Made by a program: the position numbers and the translations under genes
The notes under the pieces: generated by a model
Told to the model about the DNA's origin: nothing
Database searches by the model: none
What the model saw: only the letters and a program-made list of their open reading frames with translations
Shown here: piece by piece, positions 9,182-21,521 of the stretch
Layout: each line of letters opens with the position of its first letter
Numbering within the stretch: position 1 is the stretch's first letter
DNA from: Pararhodobacter marinus
Lineage (GTDB): Bacteria > Pseudomonadota > Alphaproteobacteria > Rhodobacterales > Rhodobacteraceae
DNA: 64,000 nucleotides
Direction of reading: 5' to 3'
Assembly: GCF_003122215.1 (NCBI RefSeq)
Contig: NZ_QEYD01000006.1
Location: forward strand, 124,001 to 188,000

Positions 9182-9312
9182 AATTTTCAAGTCCCGTTGC
9201 CAAACCGCCCCTTGTTGTCGCCTTTCAGACGGCGCATGTCGTGAATGGCGCAGTGACGAAACATGTTCTGCCGCAATCAGTGTCGAAAGACCTTTAATCA
9301 GGGAAGCTTGCC

Positions 9313-10017
9313 ATGGCCGAGGACGAAGACATCATCCTGTCCGAGCTCAGTGACGACGATCTCGTCGCGCAGATGATGGACGACCTCTATGACGGCCTCA
9401 AGGACGAGATCGAAGAGGGCGTCAACATCCTGCTCGAACGCGGCTGGACCCCCTACGACGTGCTCACCAAGGCCCTTGTCGCCGGTATGACCATCGTCGG
9501 CCACGATTTCCGCGACGGGATCCTGTTCGTGCCCGAAGTGTTGCTGGCCGCCAACGCGATGAAGGCGGGCATGGCCATCCTGAAGCCGCTGCTGGCCGAA
9601 ACCGGCGCACCGCGCATGGGCAAGATGGTGATCGGCACCGTGAAAGGCGACATCCACGATATCGGCAAGAACCTTGTCGGCATGATGATGGAAGGCGCCG
9701 GGTTCGAAGTCGTCGATATCGGCATCAACAACCCGGTCGAGAAATACATCGAGACGCTGGAAGCCGAAGGCGCCGATATCCTCGGCATGTCGGCGCTGCT
9801 GACCACGACGATGCCCTATATGAAAGTCGTGATCGACACGATGAAGGAAAAGGGCATGCGCGACGACTTCATCATCCTGGTGGGGGGCGCGCCGCTGAAC
9901 GACGAATTCGGCCGGGCCATCGGTGCGGACGCCTATTGCCGCGATGCCGCCGTCGCGGTGGAAACCGCGAAAGCGCTGGTCGCGCGCAAGCACAACCAGG
10001 GTACCGCGCGCGCCTGA
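9313..10017 (+). CDS. Methyltransferase-associated corrinoid (B12-binding) protein
   Basis: Cytosolic corrinoid carrier of the MtbC/MtaC-like class that shuttles a methyl group between two methyltransferases. 234 residues: an N-terminal helical B12-binding domain (about 20-95) and a Rossmann B12 domain with the lower-ligand motif DIHDIG (Asp113, His115, Gly118), then the SALLTTTMPYMK and GGAPLNDEFG loops typical of the family. No methyltransferase partner is present nearby; the adjacent gene encodes an aldehyde dehydrogenase and is separated by a terminator. AAGC/GGGAAG precedes the ATG. Closed by a strong terminator at 10042-10070. Confidence 0.9.
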   Translation: MAEDEDIILSELSDDDLVAQMMDDLYDGLKDEIEEGVNILLERGWTPYDVLTKALVAGMTIVGHDFRDGILFVPEVLLAANAMKAGMAILKPLLAETGAPRMGKMVIGTVKGDIHDIGKNLVGMMMEGAGFEVVDIGINNPVEKYIETLEAEGADILGMSALLTTTMPYMKVVIDTMKEKGMRDDFIILVGGAPLNDEFGRAIGADAYCRDAAVAVETAKALVARKHNQGTARA

Positions 10018-10041
10018 GCGCCATCATCACCGGCGATCCCC

Positions 10042-10070
10042 AAGGCCCCCGCTCCGTCGGGGGCCTTTTT
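10042..10070 (+). terminator. Rho-independent terminator after corrinoid gene
   Basis: Ten-base-pair stem AAGGCCCCCG/CGGGGGCCTT with a six-base loop followed by a run of five Ts, 24 bases after the corrinoid gene stop. Confidence 0.9.
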
Positions 10071-10159
10071 CGTATTGCGGTCGCGCTTGTGGTGCGCCCC
10101 CCCTTTCGTCCGGCGCGCTCGCTGCCTATCCTCTGCCCGACCTGATACCGGAGACCCTC

Positions 10160-11662
10160 ATGACCCAACTTTCCTCCGCTGCCGAGATCCTCGCTGCCTG
10201 CGGTTTCGACAAGGCCGAGCTCGCGGGCGGCACGCTCGCGGTGACCAGCCCCATCGACGGGGCCGAGATCGCCCGGCTGGCCGAGACGCCGGTGGACGAC
10301 ATGCCCGCCATCATCGCGCAGGCGGGCGCCGCCTTCGACGCCTGGCGCCGGGTGCCCGCGCCGCGCCGGGGCGAGCTGATCCGCCTGCTGGGCGAGGAGC
10401 TGCGCGCATCCAAGGACGCCCTGGGCGCGCTGGTGACGCTGGAGGCGGGCAAGATCGTCTCCGAGGGGCTGGGCGAAGTGCAGGAGATGATCGACATCTG
10501 CGACTTCGCGGTGGGCCTGTCGCGGCAGCTTTACGGGCTGACCATCGCGTCCGAGCGTCCCGGCCATGTGATGCGCGAGACGTGGCATCCGATGGGGCCG
10601 GCGGCGGTGATCACCGCGTTCAACTTCCCCGTCGCGGTGTGGTCGTGGAACACCGCGCTGGCGCTGGTTTGCGGCGATCCGGTGATCTGGAAGCCGTCCG
10701 AGAAGGCGCCGCTGACCGCGCTGGCCTGCGCGAAGATCTTCGCGCGGGCCGTCGCGCGCTTCGGCGATGCGCCCGAAGGGCTGCTGCAGGTGGTGATCGG
10801 CGGCGCGGATCTGGGCGCGGCGCTGACCGCGTCGCCCGATGTGCCCATCGTTTCGGCGACCGGCTCGACCCGGATGGGGCGGATCGTCGGGCCCGAAGTG
10901 GCCAAGCGTTTCGGGCGGACCATTCTGGAGCTGGGCGGCAACAACGCGATGATCGTCGCGCCCTCGGCCGATCTGGACATGGCGGTGCGCGCCATCGTGT
11001 TCTCGGCGGTGGGAACGGCGGGGCAGCGCTGCACCTCGCTGCGGCGGCTGATCGTGCATAATTCCGTCCGCGAGGCGCTGGTCGAGCGGCTGGTCGCGGC
11101 CTATGCGACGCTGCCGATCGGCGATCCGCGCAAGGCGGGTACGCTGGTCGGCCCGCTGATCGATGCCGACGCGCGGGACCGGATGCTGGCGGCGCTGGAG
11201 CGCGCGCGCGCCGATGGCGGCACCGTGCATGGCGGCGAGCCCGCCAAAGACGCGCCCGAGGGCGGGGCCTATGTCGCGCCGGCGGTGGTCGAGATGCCGG
11301 GCCAGACCGAGGTGGTGCGCGAGGAAACTTTCGCGCCAATCCTCTACGTGATGGGCTACGACGACCTGGAAGACGCGTTCGCCATGCAGAACGATGTCCC
11401 GCAGGGGCTGTCCTCGTGCATCTTCACGCTGGATCTGCGCGAGGCCGAGGAGTTCCTGCAGCGGTCGGATTGCGGGATCGCCAATGTGAATATCGGCCCG
11501 TCGGGCGCCGAGATCGGCGGCGCGTTCGGGGGCGAGAAAGAGACCGGCGGCGGGCGCGAAAGCGGCTCGGATGCGTGGAAGGGCTATATGCGCCGCGCGA
11601 CGAACACGGTGAATTACTCGGCCGCGCTGCCGCTGGCACAGGGCGTCAAATTCGACGTCTGA
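10160..11662 (+). CDS. amaB: ALDH7-type aldehyde dehydrogenase (probable piperideine-6-carboxylate/aminoadipate semialdehyde dehydrogenase)
   Basis: NAD(P)-dependent aldehyde dehydrogenase; the closest subfamily by eye is antiquitin/ALDH7, which oxidises alpha-aminoadipate semialdehyde in lysine catabolism. 500 residues. The catalytic cysteine is Cys291 in GTAGQRCTSLRR, and the general-base glutamate lies in ILELGGNNAMIV; both contexts are diagnostic of ALDH7 rather than betaine or succinate-semialdehyde types. Cofactor-binding segments TAFNFPVAVWSWN and SATGSTRMGRIV are present. Start ATG at 10160 after GGAGACC. No lysine-catabolic neighbours are visible, so the substrate is by family inference. 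Transcribed alone between two terminators. Confidence 0.85.
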   Translation: MTQLSSAAEILAACGFDKAELAGGTLAVTSPIDGAEIARLAETPVDDMPAIIAQAGAAFDAWRRVPAPRRGELIRLLGEELRASKDALGALVTLEAGKIVSEGLGEVQEMIDICDFAVGLSRQLYGLTIASERPGHVMRETWHPMGPAAVITAFNFPVAVWSWNTALALVCGDPVIWKPSEKAPLTALACAKIFARAVARFGDAPEGLLQVVIGGADLGAALTASPDVPIVSATGSTRMGRIVGPEVAKRFGRTILELGGNNAMIVAPSADLDMAVRAIVFSAVGTAGQRCTSLRRLIVHNSVREALVERLVAAYATLPIGDPRKAGTLVGPLIDADARDRMLAALERARADGGTVHGGEPAKDAPEGGAYVAPAVVEMPGQTEVVREETFAPILYVMGYDDLEDAFAMQNDVPQGLSSCIFTLDLREAEEFLQRSDCGIANVNIGPSGAEIGGAFGGEKETGGGRESGSDAWKGYMRRATNTVNYSAALPLAQGVKFDV

Positions 11663-11691
11663 GCAGCGTCAACCGCTTGATAGGCCATGAA

Positions 11692-11717
11692 AAAAGGCGC
11701 CCCGAGGGGCGCCTTTT
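11692..11717. terminator. Bidirectional terminator between amaB-like gene and clpA
   Basis: Hairpin AAAAGGCGCCCC-GA-GGGGCGCCTTTT: flanking A and T runs make it work on both strands, ending the dehydrogenase (+) and clpA (-), which are convergent. Confidence 0.88.
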
Positions 11718-11736
11718 ACGTTGAACCGGTCGAAGA

Positions 11737-14055
11737 TCAGTCCGCCGTCAGAAGGGGCGGTTTCGAGCCCGAGAGCCGGGGCTTGTCGGATTCCTCGATC
11801 TCCAGCGCGATCTTGTCGTCGCGCACGATCACGCGGACCAGACCGCCTTTGGTGAGGCGACCGAACAGCAGTTCCTCGGCCAGCGGCTTCTTGACGTTTT
11901 CCTGAATCACGCGGGCAAGCGGGCGCGCGCCCATCTTGTCGTCGTAACCCTTTTCGCCCAGCCACGAGGCTGCTTCGTCCGTCAGCTCGAAGGTCACGTT
12001 GCGGTCCATGAGCTGCGCTTCGAGCTGCAGCACGAACTTCTCGACGACCTTGAAGATGGTCTGCTTGGCCAGCGGGCCGAAGCTGATCACCGCGTCCAGA
12101 CGGTTGCGGAACTCGGGCGTGAAGGTCCGCTCGATGGCGGCGGTGTCCTCGCCCTCGCGCCGGTCGCGCCCGAAGCCGATCGCGGCCTTGGCCTGTTCGG
12201 CGGCGCCCGCATTCGAGGTCATGATCAGGATCACGTTGCGGAAATCGACCTGGCGACCGTTATGGTCGGTCAGTTTCCCGTGGTCCATGACCTGCAGCAG
12301 GATGTTGTAGACATCCGGGTGGGCCTTTTCGATCTCGTCAAGCAGCAGCACGCAATGCGGATGCTGGTCGACGCCATCGGTCAGAAGCCCGCCCTGATCG
12401 AAGCCGACATAGCCCGGCGGCGCACCGATCAGTCGCGAGACCGCGTGTTTCTCCATGTATTCCGACATGTCGAAGCGCAAAAGCTCCACACCCAGCGTGT
12501 TCGCCAGCTGTTTCGCCACCTCGGTCTTGCCGACGCCGGTCGGACCGGCGAACAGGTAGTTGCCGATCGGCTTTTCGGGCTCGCGCAGACCGGCCCGGGC
12601 CAGCTTGATGGCCGAGCTGAGCTGTTCGATGGCCGAATCCTGACCGAAGACCACGCGCTTGAGCGTCGTTTCCAGATCGCGCAGCATCTCGGTGTCGTTC
12701 TTGGACACGCTTTTCGGCGGGATGCGGGCGATCTTGGCGACCACGGCCTCGATTTCCTTGGGCGACACGGTTTTCCGGCGCTTGGTGGGTGCCAGAAGAT
12801 GCTGCGCCGCGCCCGCTTCGTCGATCACGTCGATCGCCTTGTCGGGCAGCTTGCGGTCGTTGATATAGCGCGAGGCCAGTTCGACCGCGGTGCGGATCGC
12901 ATCATTGGTGTAGCGCAGGTCGTGGTGCTTTTCGAAATAGGGCTTCAGACCCATCAGGATCTTCACCGAGTCCTCGACCGAAGGTTCGTTCACGTCGATC
13001 TTCTGGAACCGGCGGCTGAGCGCGCGGTCCTTTTCGAAGTGCTGACGGAATTCCTTGTAGGTGGTCGAGCCCATGCAGCGCAGCTTGCCGCCCTGCAGCG
13101 CGGGTTTCAGCAGGTTCGAGGCATCCATCGCCCCGCCCGAGGTCGCGCCGGCGCCGATCACGGTGTGGATCTCGTCGATGAAAAGGACGGCGTCCTCATG
13201 CTCTTCAAGCTCTTTCACCACGGCTTTCAGCCGCTCTTCGAAATCGCCGCGATAGCGGGTCCCCGCCAGCAGCGCGCCCATGTCGAGCGAATAGATGGTC
13301 GAGCCGGCCAGGATGTCGGGGGTTTCGCCGTCGACGATCTTCTTGGCCAGACCCTCGGCGATCGCCGTCTTGCCCACGCCGGGATCACCCACCAGAAGCG
13401 GGTTGTTCTTGCGCCGGCGGCAGAGCACCTGAATGCAGCGTTCGACCTCGGCCGAGCGGCCGATCAGCGGATCGACATCGCCCTTGCGGGACTTGGCGTT
13501 CAGATCGACGCAGAACTTGGCCAGCGCCGAATCCTTGGGATCGGTCTTTGCCTGCTGCGCCTCGCCCTGACCTTCCTCGGCGCCCGAGACGGGGCGCGCT
13601 TCGGAGAAGCCGGGATTCTTGGCCACGCCATGGGCGATGAAGTTGACCGCGTCGTAGCGGGTCATGTCCTGCTCTTGCAGGAAATAGGCGGCGTTCGATT
13701 CGCGCTCGGCAAAGATCGCCACCAGCACATTGGCGCCGGTGACTTCGTTGCGGCCCGAGCTTTGAACATGGATCGCCGCGCGCTGGATCACGCGCTGGAA
13801 GGCGGCGGTGGGCACCGCTTCGGAGCCTTCGACATTGGTGATCAGCGTGGAAAGGTCGTCATCGATGAAATCGTCGAGCGTCTTGCGCAGCTCGTCGATA
13901 TCGACGTTACAGGCCTGCATGACGCGGGCGGCTTCGGGTTCGTCGATCAGCGCGAGCAGCAGATGCTCGAGCGTGGCAAGCTCGTGCCGGCGGGTATTGG
14001 CCAGGGCCAGCGCGCCGTGGATCGCCTGTTCGAGGGTCGCGGAAAACGAGGGCAC
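11737..14055 (-). CDS. clpA: ATP-dependent Clp protease ATP-binding subunit ClpA
   Basis: AAA+ unfoldase that delivers substrates to ClpP in the cytosol. 772 residues, close to E. coli ClpA. Layout: N-terminal Clp repeat domain (residues 1-about 145, [20 protein letters not shown]); linker with Glu/Gln/Ala-rich stretch; first AAA module with Walker A GDPGVGKT at 223-230 and [19 protein letters not shown]; second AAA module with [13 protein letters not shown] near 505 and [21 protein letters not shown]-terminal D2-small domain. The IGL-type ClpP loop is present as AAIGFGRDR. No clpS is seen upstream in this window, where it often lies. Ends at the bidirectional terminator. Confidence 0.96.
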   Translation of the reverse strand: MPSFSATLEQAIHGALALANTRRHELATLEHLLLALIDEPEAARVMQACNVDIDELRKTLDDFIDDDLSTLITNVEGSEAVPTAAFQRVIQRAAIHVQSSGRNEVTGANVLVAIFAERESNAAYFLQEQDMTRYDAVNFIAHGVAKNPGFSEARPVSGAEEGQGEAQQAKTDPKDSALAKFCVDLNAKSRKGDVDPLIGRSAEVERCIQVLCRRRKNNPLLVGDPGVGKTAIAEGLAKKIVDGETPDILAGSTIYSLDMGALLAGTRYRGDFEERLKAVVKELEEHEDAVLFIDEIHTVIGAGATSGGAMDASNLLKPALQGGKLRCMGSTTYKEFRQHFEKDRALSRRFQKIDVNEPSVEDSVKILMGLKPYFEKHHDLRYTNDAIRTAVELASRYINDRKLPDKAIDVIDEAGAAQHLLAPTKRRKTVSPKEIEAVVAKIARIPPKSVSKNDTEMLRDLETTLKRVVFGQDSAIEQLSSAIKLARAGLREPEKPIGNYLFAGPTGVGKTEVAKQLANTLGVELLRFDMSEYMEKHAVSRLIGAPPGYVGFDQGGLLTDGVDQHPHCVLLLDEIEKAHPDVYNILLQVMDHGKLTDHNGRQVDFRNVILIMTSNAGAAEQAKAAIGFGRDRREGEDTAAIERTFTPEFRNRLDAVISFGPLAKQTIFKVVEKFVLQLEAQLMDRNVTFELTDEAASWLGEKGYDDKMGARPLARVIQENVKKPLAEELLFGRLTKGGLVRVIVRDDKIALEIEESDKPRLSGSKPPLLTAD

Positions 14056-14275
14056 GGTCTTGCTCCTTCAGCTTGCGCGGCGTGTGAGCCGCAGGGGCGG
14101 ATCGGCGGAAGGATGCCCGCCGGGTCCGGGCCACCACAGGGTGGGTCCATGTAATTAAACTTTGGTTTTCCCGGCGGCGCTTCAAGTGTTTTCTGCTACA
14201 GAAATGCGTCACGTTTCAGTTTGATGCCTTTTGAGGCGTCATATTCGCCCGTGACATCGCCTGACAATGCGGCGG

Positions 14276-15028
14276 TTACGCGTTGTCCTTCTGACGCCGG
14301 ATCGCCGCCAGAACGTCGCGCGCAGAGCCGCCGGGAACGCCGGCCGCCTTGGCCACCTCGGGAAGGTGACAGCGCAGATATGGGTTCAGAAGCCGTTCGC
14401 TTTCAAGGGTTGTGCCGGTCGTGGGCAGATTTTTCTCGGCCAGGACCGGCAATTCGGCCTGCCGCGCGGCCAGCGCATCGGGGTCGGGCGCGTATTTCGC
14501 GGCGAAGGCCAGATTCGCGGTGGCATAATCATGGCCTGATAGGATGCGGGTCTGGTCGGGCAGCTGGTTGAACCGCTCGATCGTGTCGAACATCTGGTCG
14601 GGCGTGCCTTCGAACAGCCGGCCGCAGCCATGGGTCATCAGGCTGTCGGCCGAGAACAGCGCCGCACGGTCGGGATAATGAAACGCGACATGCCCGATCG
14701 TGTGGCCGGGCGCGTGAAGCACCTCGGCCCCGCCGGGCAGCGTGTCGCCGGGGGCGAAGGCGTGATCGAGGGGCGGAAGCCGGGGGGCATCGGCCTCGGC
14801 GCCGTAGACCTTGGCGCCGGTTTTCTCGACCAGCTCGGGCACCGCGCCGATGTGATCGTTGTGGTGGTGGGTGATGTAGATCCGGCTCAGCGACCAGCCG
14901 AGCCGGTTGAGTGCCGCCAGGATCGGCGCGGCTTCGGGGGCGTCGATCAGGGTGGTCTCGCCCGTGGCCGGGTCATGGACCAGATAGGCGTAATTGTCCT
15001 GAAGGCAGCGGACGATCTCGATGGTCAT
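14276..15028 (-). CDS. gloB: Hydroxyacylglutathione hydrolase (glyoxalase II)
   Basis: Metallo-beta-lactamase-fold thioesterase that hydrolyses S-lactoylglutathione to lactate and glutathione, the last step of methylglyoxal detoxification. 250 residues. The binuclear site is THHHNDHIG (His54, His56, Asp58, His59), with HAPGHTIGHVAFHYP, FSADSLMTHGCGRLFEG and LSGHDYATANLAFA giving further ligands and the substrate loop. It is divergent from the methyltransferase gene at 15135, a pairing I recall from other Rhodobacterales. Start ATG at 15028 after CAGGAG on the minus strand. Confidence 0.94.
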   Translation of the reverse strand: MTIEIVRCLQDNYAYLVHDPATGETTLIDAPEAAPILAALNRLGWSLSRIYITHHHNDHIGAVPELVEKTGAKVYGAEADAPRLPPLDHAFAPGDTLPGGAEVLHAPGHTIGHVAFHYPDRAALFSADSLMTHGCGRLFEGTPDQMFDTIERFNQLPDQTRILSGHDYATANLAFAAKYAPDPDALAARQAELPVLAEKNLPTTGTTLESERLLNPYLRCHLPEVAKAAGVPGGSARDVLAAIRRQKDNA

Positions 15029-15134
15029 GGGAACTCCTGCGTCATTCGCGGCTTTGCAAAGGGGATGCGATGGGGCAGGGTGCAGTCTCGAACGCCCCCG
15101 TCAAGGGTGAAACACAGCGCCGTTACCGAGGATC

Positions 15135-15911
15135 ATGCATCTCGACGTACACCAGTTGCGGGACTTCTATTATCGCAGCCAGCTCGGGCGGGCGGCGCAG
15201 AAGGGTGTGCGCGACCGGGTGGTCGAGCGCTGGGGCGATGTCAGCGGGCTGAACGTGGCGGGTTACGGATTCGCGGTGCCGATCCTGCGCCCGTTCCTGG
15301 GCGTGGCCGAACGCGTGATCGGGCTGATGCCCGCGCCGCAGGGGGTCATGCACTGGCCCGCCGAGGGCGCCAACCATTCCGTCCTGTGCGACGAGGCGCG
15401 CTGGCCGCTCGCCAATGACAGCATCGACCGGCTGGTGGTGATGCACGGGCTGGAAACCTGCGAGATGCCGCTGGCCCTGTTGGACGAGATGCACCGCGTG
15501 CTGTCGCCGCAGGGGCGCGCGCTGGTCGTGGTGCCCAGCCGCGGGGGGATGTGGGCGCGCTCGGATCTCACGCCGTTCGGCTTCGGGCGGCCCTATTCGC
15601 GCGGCCAGATCGAGCGGCTGATGCGCGAGGCGGATTTCGTCTGCTCGGCGCATACCTCGGCACTGTTCTTCCCGCCCTCGTCGCGGCGCTTCTGGCTGCG
15701 CTCGGCGCGCGCGCTCGAACGGGCAGGGGGGCGCTGGGGCCCGGACCGGCTGGGCGGGGTGCTGATGGTCGAGATCATGCGCCGCGATACCGCCCCGCCG
15801 CGCGGGTTGCGGGTGGCCGAGCGCAAGCCTCTCCGTGTGCTCGAAGGGATCCCGGTAAGCGGCGCCCAGCCCGCCTGGCGCCGCCCGCCTGAGAGCGAGC
15901 ATAACCGCTGA
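15135..15911 (+). CDS. Class I SAM-dependent methyltransferase (type 11), substrate unknown
   Basis: 258-residue cytosolic protein with a methyltransferase type 11 core: LPLANDSIDRLVVMHGLE-like segment (here ARWPLANDSIDRLVVMHGL, about 92-110), then DEMHRVLSPQGRALVVVPSRGG (about 122-143), which are motif II/III equivalents. Motif I is weak (LNVAGYGFAVPILRPF) compared with the standard GxGxG, so SAM binding may be atypical. Near-identical layouts beside gloB occur in Rhodobacterales, from memory, without an established substrate. The ATG at 15135 follows CCGAGGATC; the basic C-terminal tail is poorly structured. Confidence 0.75.
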   Translation: MHLDVHQLRDFYYRSQLGRAAQKGVRDRVVERWGDVSGLNVAGYGFAVPILRPFLGVAERVIGLMPAPQGVMHWPAEGANHSVLCDEARWPLANDSIDRLVVMHGLETCEMPLALLDEMHRVLSPQGRALVVVPSRGGMWARSDLTPFGFGRPYSRGQIERLMREADFVCSAHTSALFFPPSSRRFWLRSARALERAGGRWGPDRLGGVLMVEIMRRDTAPPRGLRVAERKPLRVLEGIPVSGAQPAWRRPPESEHNR

Positions 15912-16290
15912 GTGCCGGGCGCTGGGACGAAGGCCGGCGCCGCTGCGGTGACAAGCGCGAATCCACGCCGAATCTTTAACGCGCGAAGTCTGGGCGGGTC
16001 TGCGGCGAATTTAGCCCCTCGGGACGCGGATTAGGCGTTGACATGCGGGGCTTTCTGCGCCGCGGCGCCATTCTTGCGCGGGAAAGCCGCCGGGTTGCGA
16101 CAATCTGTCCTGCGCCCCCCGGACTAAGCGCTAACAAGGCCCCCATTCACGACTCGTTGATGGTTGCTAGACCGGGAATGCTCTGCTACATCCGCACCGA
16201 ATTTGAGGTGCCGCGCCCTGTCTTCGAGCACCCAGACCACGCCCCGGCCTGGCGCGAGGCCAAAGGGCGTACTAACTCGAAAGGGTGGAC
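15912..16290 (+). other. Intergenic region upstream of the ATP synthase cluster
   Basis: 379 bases without a convincing gene. It should contain the atpH promoter. A TTGACA at 16038-16043 has no good -10 at the right distance; TTGCTA (16164-16169) with TACATC 17 bases later is the next best, and weak. No hairpin terminator was found after the methyltransferase gene. Confidence 0.4.
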
Positions 16291-16851
16291 GTGTCCGAAC
16301 CTGCTTCGATTTCCACCGGCATCGCTGCACGCTATGCCACCGCCGTCTTCGAACTGGCGAAAGAAAGCTCGGCGCTTGCCGGGCTCGAATCCGATCTCGA
16401 CACGCTGGAAGCCGCTCTGAACGACAGTGCCGACCTGCGCGCGGTCCTGTCGTCGCCGGTCTACAGCCGTGACGACACGCGCAGCGCGGTCACCGCGCTG
16501 GCATCGAAAATGAACCTGTCGCAGATCATGACGGGCACGCTGGGCATGATGGCCCAGAACCGCCGCCTGTTCGCCCTGCCGGCCCTGATCGCCGAACTGC
16601 GCCGCATGGTCGCCGAGGAAAAAGGCGAAGTGACCGCCGATGTGACCTCGGCCAGCGTGCTGACCAAGGCGCAGGCGGACCAGCTGGCCGAGACGCTGAA
16701 AGCGCGCATCGGAAAGACTGTGAAACTGAATGTCGCCGTCGATGAAAGCCTCATCGGTGGCCTGATTGTCAAAGTGGGCTCGAAGATGATCGACACCTCG
16801 ATCAAGTCAAAGCTCGCGGCCCTCCAGAACAGCATGAAAGAGGTCGGATAA
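16291..16851 (+). CDS. atpH: ATP synthase F1 subunit delta
   Basis: Peripheral-stalk subunit linking F1 to the b subunits. 186 residues from the GTG at 16291 (reading [22 protein letters not shown], the usual alphaproteobacterial beginning). GAAAGGG lies about seven bases upstream. A GTG two codons earlier (16285) is also in frame but overlaps that ribosome site. The C-terminal region [21 protein letters not shown] is the delta-subunit signature. Stop overlaps the atpA ATG by one base, so translation is coupled. First gene of atpHAGDC; the Fo genes are elsewhere, as is normal in this group. Confidence 0.95.
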   Translation: MSEPASISTGIAARYATAVFELAKESSALAGLESDLDTLEAALNDSADLRAVLSSPVYSRDDTRSAVTALASKMNLSQIMTGTLGMMAQNRRLFALPALIAELRRMVAEEKGEVTADVTSASVLTKAQADQLAETLKARIGKTVKLNVAVDESLIGGLIVKVGSKMIDTSIKSKLAALQNSMKEVG

Positions 16852-18389
16852 TGGGTATCCAAGCAGCTGAGATCTCTGCGATCCTCAAGGAGCAGATCAA
16901 GAACTTCGGCCAGGAAGTCGAAGTGGCCGAAGTCGGCCGCGTTCTCTCGGTCGGCGACGGTATCGCCCGTGTCCACGGGCTGGACAACGTCCAGGCCGGC
17001 GAGATGGTGGAATTCCCCGGCGGGATCCGCGGCATGGCGCTGAACCTTGAGCGCGACAACGTCGGTGTCGTTATCTTTGGCTCGGACCGCGACATCAAGG
17101 AAGGCGACACCGTCAAGCGCACGCAGTCCATCGTGGACGTGCCCGCCGGTGAGGCGCTGCTCGGCCGCGTCGTCGACGCTCTGGGCAACCCGATCGACGG
17201 CAAGGGCCCGATCGACGCCTCCGAGCGCCGCATCGCCGACGTCAAGGCACCGGGCATCATCCCCCGGAAATCGGTGCACGAGCCGATGGCCACCGGCCTG
17301 AAATCGGTCGACGCCATGATCCCGGTCGGCCGTGGCCAGCGCGAGCTGATCATCGGTGACCGTCAGACCGGCAAGACCGCGATCGCGCTCGACTCGATCC
17401 TGAACCAGAAGACCTATAACGACGCCGCCGGCGACGACGAGAGCAAGAAGCTCTACTGCGTCTACGTCGCCGTGGGTCAGAAGCGCTCGACCGTCGCCCA
17501 GCTGGTGAAGAAGCTGGAAGAGAACGGCGCGCTGGAATACTCGATCATCGTCGCCGCGACCGCCTCGGACCCTGCGCCGATGCAGTACCTCGCGCCCTAT
17601 ACCGCGACCGCGATGGCGGAATTCTTCCGCGACAACGGCCGTCACGCGCTGATCATCTACGATGACCTGTCGAAACAGGCCGTGGCCTACCGCCAGATGT
17701 CGCTGCTGCTGCGCCGTCCGCCGGGGCGTGAAGCCTATCCGGGCGACGTGTTCTACCTGCACTCGCGCCTGCTGGAGCGTTCGGCCAAGCTGAACGAGGA
17801 AAACGGCGCGGGCTCGCTGACGGCGCTGCCGATCATCGAAACCCAGGGCGGCGACGTGTCGGCCTTCATCCCGACCAACGTGATCTCGATCACCGACGGC
17901 CAGATCTTCCTGGAAACCGACCTGTTCTACCAGGGTATCCGCCCGGCCGTGAACACCGGTCTGTCGGTGTCGCGCGTGGGTTCGTCGGCTCAGACCAACG
18001 CGATGAAATCGGTCGCCGGTCCGGTCAAGCTGGAGCTTGCCCAGTACCGCGAAATGGCCGCCTTCGCGCAGTTCGGTTCGGACCTGGACGCCGCGACGCA
18101 GCGCCTGCTGAACCGGGGTGCCCGCCTGACCGAGCTGATGAAGCAGCCGCAATACTCGCCGCTGACCAACGCGGAAATCGTCTGCGTGATCTATGCTGGC
18201 ACCAACGGCTATCTCGACCCGATCAAGGTGTCGGACGTGAGCCGTTTCGAGAAGGGTCTCCTGGCCCATCTGCGTGGCAAACATGCCGATCTTCTGGCCG
18301 ACATCACCAATAACGACCGCAAGGTGAAGGGCGAGCTGGAAGACAAGATCAAGGCCGCGCTGGACGAATACGCGAAAGACTTCGCCTGA
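16851..18389 (+). CDS. atpA: ATP synthase F1 subunit alpha
   Basis: Non-catalytic nucleotide-binding subunit of the F1 hexamer. 512 residues. Starts [21 protein letters not shown]-loop [10 protein letters not shown] at about 169-178; the arginine-finger region [14 protein letters not shown] near 375 and [20 protein letters not shown] are intact. The start overlaps the atpH stop, and atpG follows after 23 bases. Confidence 0.98.
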   Translation: MGIQAAEISAILKEQIKNFGQEVEVAEVGRVLSVGDGIARVHGLDNVQAGEMVEFPGGIRGMALNLERDNVGVVIFGSDRDIKEGDTVKRTQSIVDVPAGEALLGRVVDALGNPIDGKGPIDASERRIADVKAPGIIPRKSVHEPMATGLKSVDAMIPVGRGQRELIIGDRQTGKTAIALDSILNQKTYNDAAGDDESKKLYCVYVAVGQKRSTVAQLVKKLEENGALEYSIIVAATASDPAPMQYLAPYTATAMAEFFRDNGRHALIIYDDLSKQAVAYRQMSLLLRRPPGREAYPGDVFYLHSRLLERSAKLNEENGAGSLTALPIIETQGGDVSAFIPTNVISITDGQIFLETDLFYQGIRPAVNTGLSVSRVGSSAQTNAMKSVAGPVKLELAQYREMAAFAQFGSDLDAATQRLLNRGARLTELMKQPQYSPLTNAEIVCVIYAGTNGYLDPIKVSDVSRFEKGLLAHLRGKHADLLADITNNDRKVKGELEDKIKAALDEYAKDFA

Positions 18390-18412
18390 GGGCGGGGGAG
18401 AGGACAAGGTAG

Positions 18413-20741
<2,329 letters not shown>

Positions 20742-20761
20742 TCCGACCATAGGAGGGCCTC

Positions 20762-21181
20762 ATGGCCGATACGATGCAGTTCGACCTCGTCTCGCCTGAG
20801 CGGAAGCTGATGTCCGCCCAGGCCTCCGAGGTCCGGATCCCCGGCGCGGACGGGGACATGACGGCGATGCCGGGGCATTCGGCGACGATCACGACGCTGC
20901 GGCCCGGTGTGCTGACGGTGACGGCGGACGGTCAGACGACCGAGTTCGCCGTGACCGGCGGCTTCGCCGAGATCACGCCCGAGGGCGTTTCGGTCCTGGC
21001 CGAGCGATCGCTGCCCAAGGGCGAGGTCACCCAGTCCATCATGGACGAATGGGTTGCCGAAGCGCACAAGGCGCATCAGGAAGCCCATCACACGGTGGTC
21101 GACGACGCGGCAAAGCTGCTGTCGGACATGGTGGCGATGGGGACGCATATCGGGCTTGACCCGAACATGCCGAGCCTCTGA
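20762..21181 (+). CDS. atpC: ATP synthase F1 subunit epsilon
   Basis: Small rotor subunit that couples F1 to the c-ring and can inhibit ATP hydrolysis. 139 residues. The N-terminal beta-sandwich has [34 protein letters not shown], strongly conserved; a short C-terminal helical region follows. AGGAGGG precedes the ATG. The gene is followed 22 bases later by a terminator that ends the atp operon. Confidence 0.96.
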   Translation: MADTMQFDLVSPERKLMSAQASEVRIPGADGDMTAMPGHSATITTLRPGVLTVTADGQTTEFAVTGGFAEITPEGVSVLAERSLPKGEVTQSIMDEWVAEAHKAHQEAHHTVVDDAAKLLSDMVAMGTHIGLDPNMPSL

Positions 21182-21203
21182 TCGCCGATCCGATCTGATC
21201 GCG

Positions 21204-21231
21204 AAGGCCCCGCCATCCGGCGGGGCCTTTT
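21204..21231 (+). terminator. Rho-independent terminator of the atp operon
   Basis: Ten-base-pair stem AAGGCCCCGC/GCGGGGCCTT with a six-base loop and a T run, directly after atpC. Confidence 0.9.
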
Positions 21232-21278
21232 GCGTCCGGCGGGGCGGACAGCGATGGAAGAGGCACTTACAGAGGGGC

Positions 21279-21297
21279 AGGGGGGCTTTGCCCCCCT
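21279..21297. repeat. Perfect GC hairpin in intergenic repeat element
   Basis: Stem AGGGGGGC/GCCCCCCT with a TTT loop. It is followed 18 bases later by the repeat-like GGATATTTGCGGAACAAAGA. The pair resembles the hairpin-plus-tail intergenic elements I recall from Rhodobacteraceae genomes; without a T run it is unlikely to be a terminator. Confidence 0.5.
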
Positions 21298-21393
21298 CGG
21301 CGCTGCGCGCCTCACCCCCCAGGATATTTGCGGAACAAAGACGCGCAGATTTGTCTAAAATTCTTCGCGTCCCCTCCGTGCCCGTTTGTGTGC

Positions 21394-21419
21394 TTCATTC
21401 TGCCAAAAAATACTCATCC
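21394..21419 (-). repeat. Inverted second copy of the GGATGAGTATTT repeat
   Basis: On the minus strand this reads GGATGAGTATTTTTTGGCAGAATGAA, matching the 1730-1754 copy except in the short centre. See that entry. Confidence 0.55.
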
Positions 21420-21466
21420 GCGATCCGCCACCCCGCGCCACAGGCGGTAAACGTGTTGCGGACATG

Positions 21467-21494
21467 AAAAAAGCGCCCGTTTCCGGGCGCCTTT
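21467..21494 (-). terminator. Rho-independent terminator of prs
   Basis: Stem GCGCCCG/CGGGCGC with a four-base loop; on the minus strand it is followed by six Ts. Lies 27 bases after the prs stop. Confidence 0.85.
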
Positions 21495-21521
21495 CGGGGC
21501 TGTCACGGCCGGGCCGATGTC

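Larger units (their letters stand above)
21182..21521. other. atpC-prs intergenic region with two terminators and repeat elements
   Basis: 340 bases between convergent genes. It holds the atp terminator (21204-21231), a GC hairpin (21279-21297), a loose repeat copy with GGATATTTGCGGAACAAAGA (21316-21345), an inverted repeat copy (21394-21419) and the prs terminator (21467-21494). No gene is seen. Confidence 0.7.

Noticed and set aside
12262-14154. Long plus-strand open frame opposite clpA
   Set aside because: It is the antisense of a well-conserved clpA; the product has no recognisable domain and no ribosome site.
16038-16043. TTGACA as the atp promoter -35
   Set aside because: No acceptable -10 element at 16-18 bases downstream; only noted in the intergenic entry.
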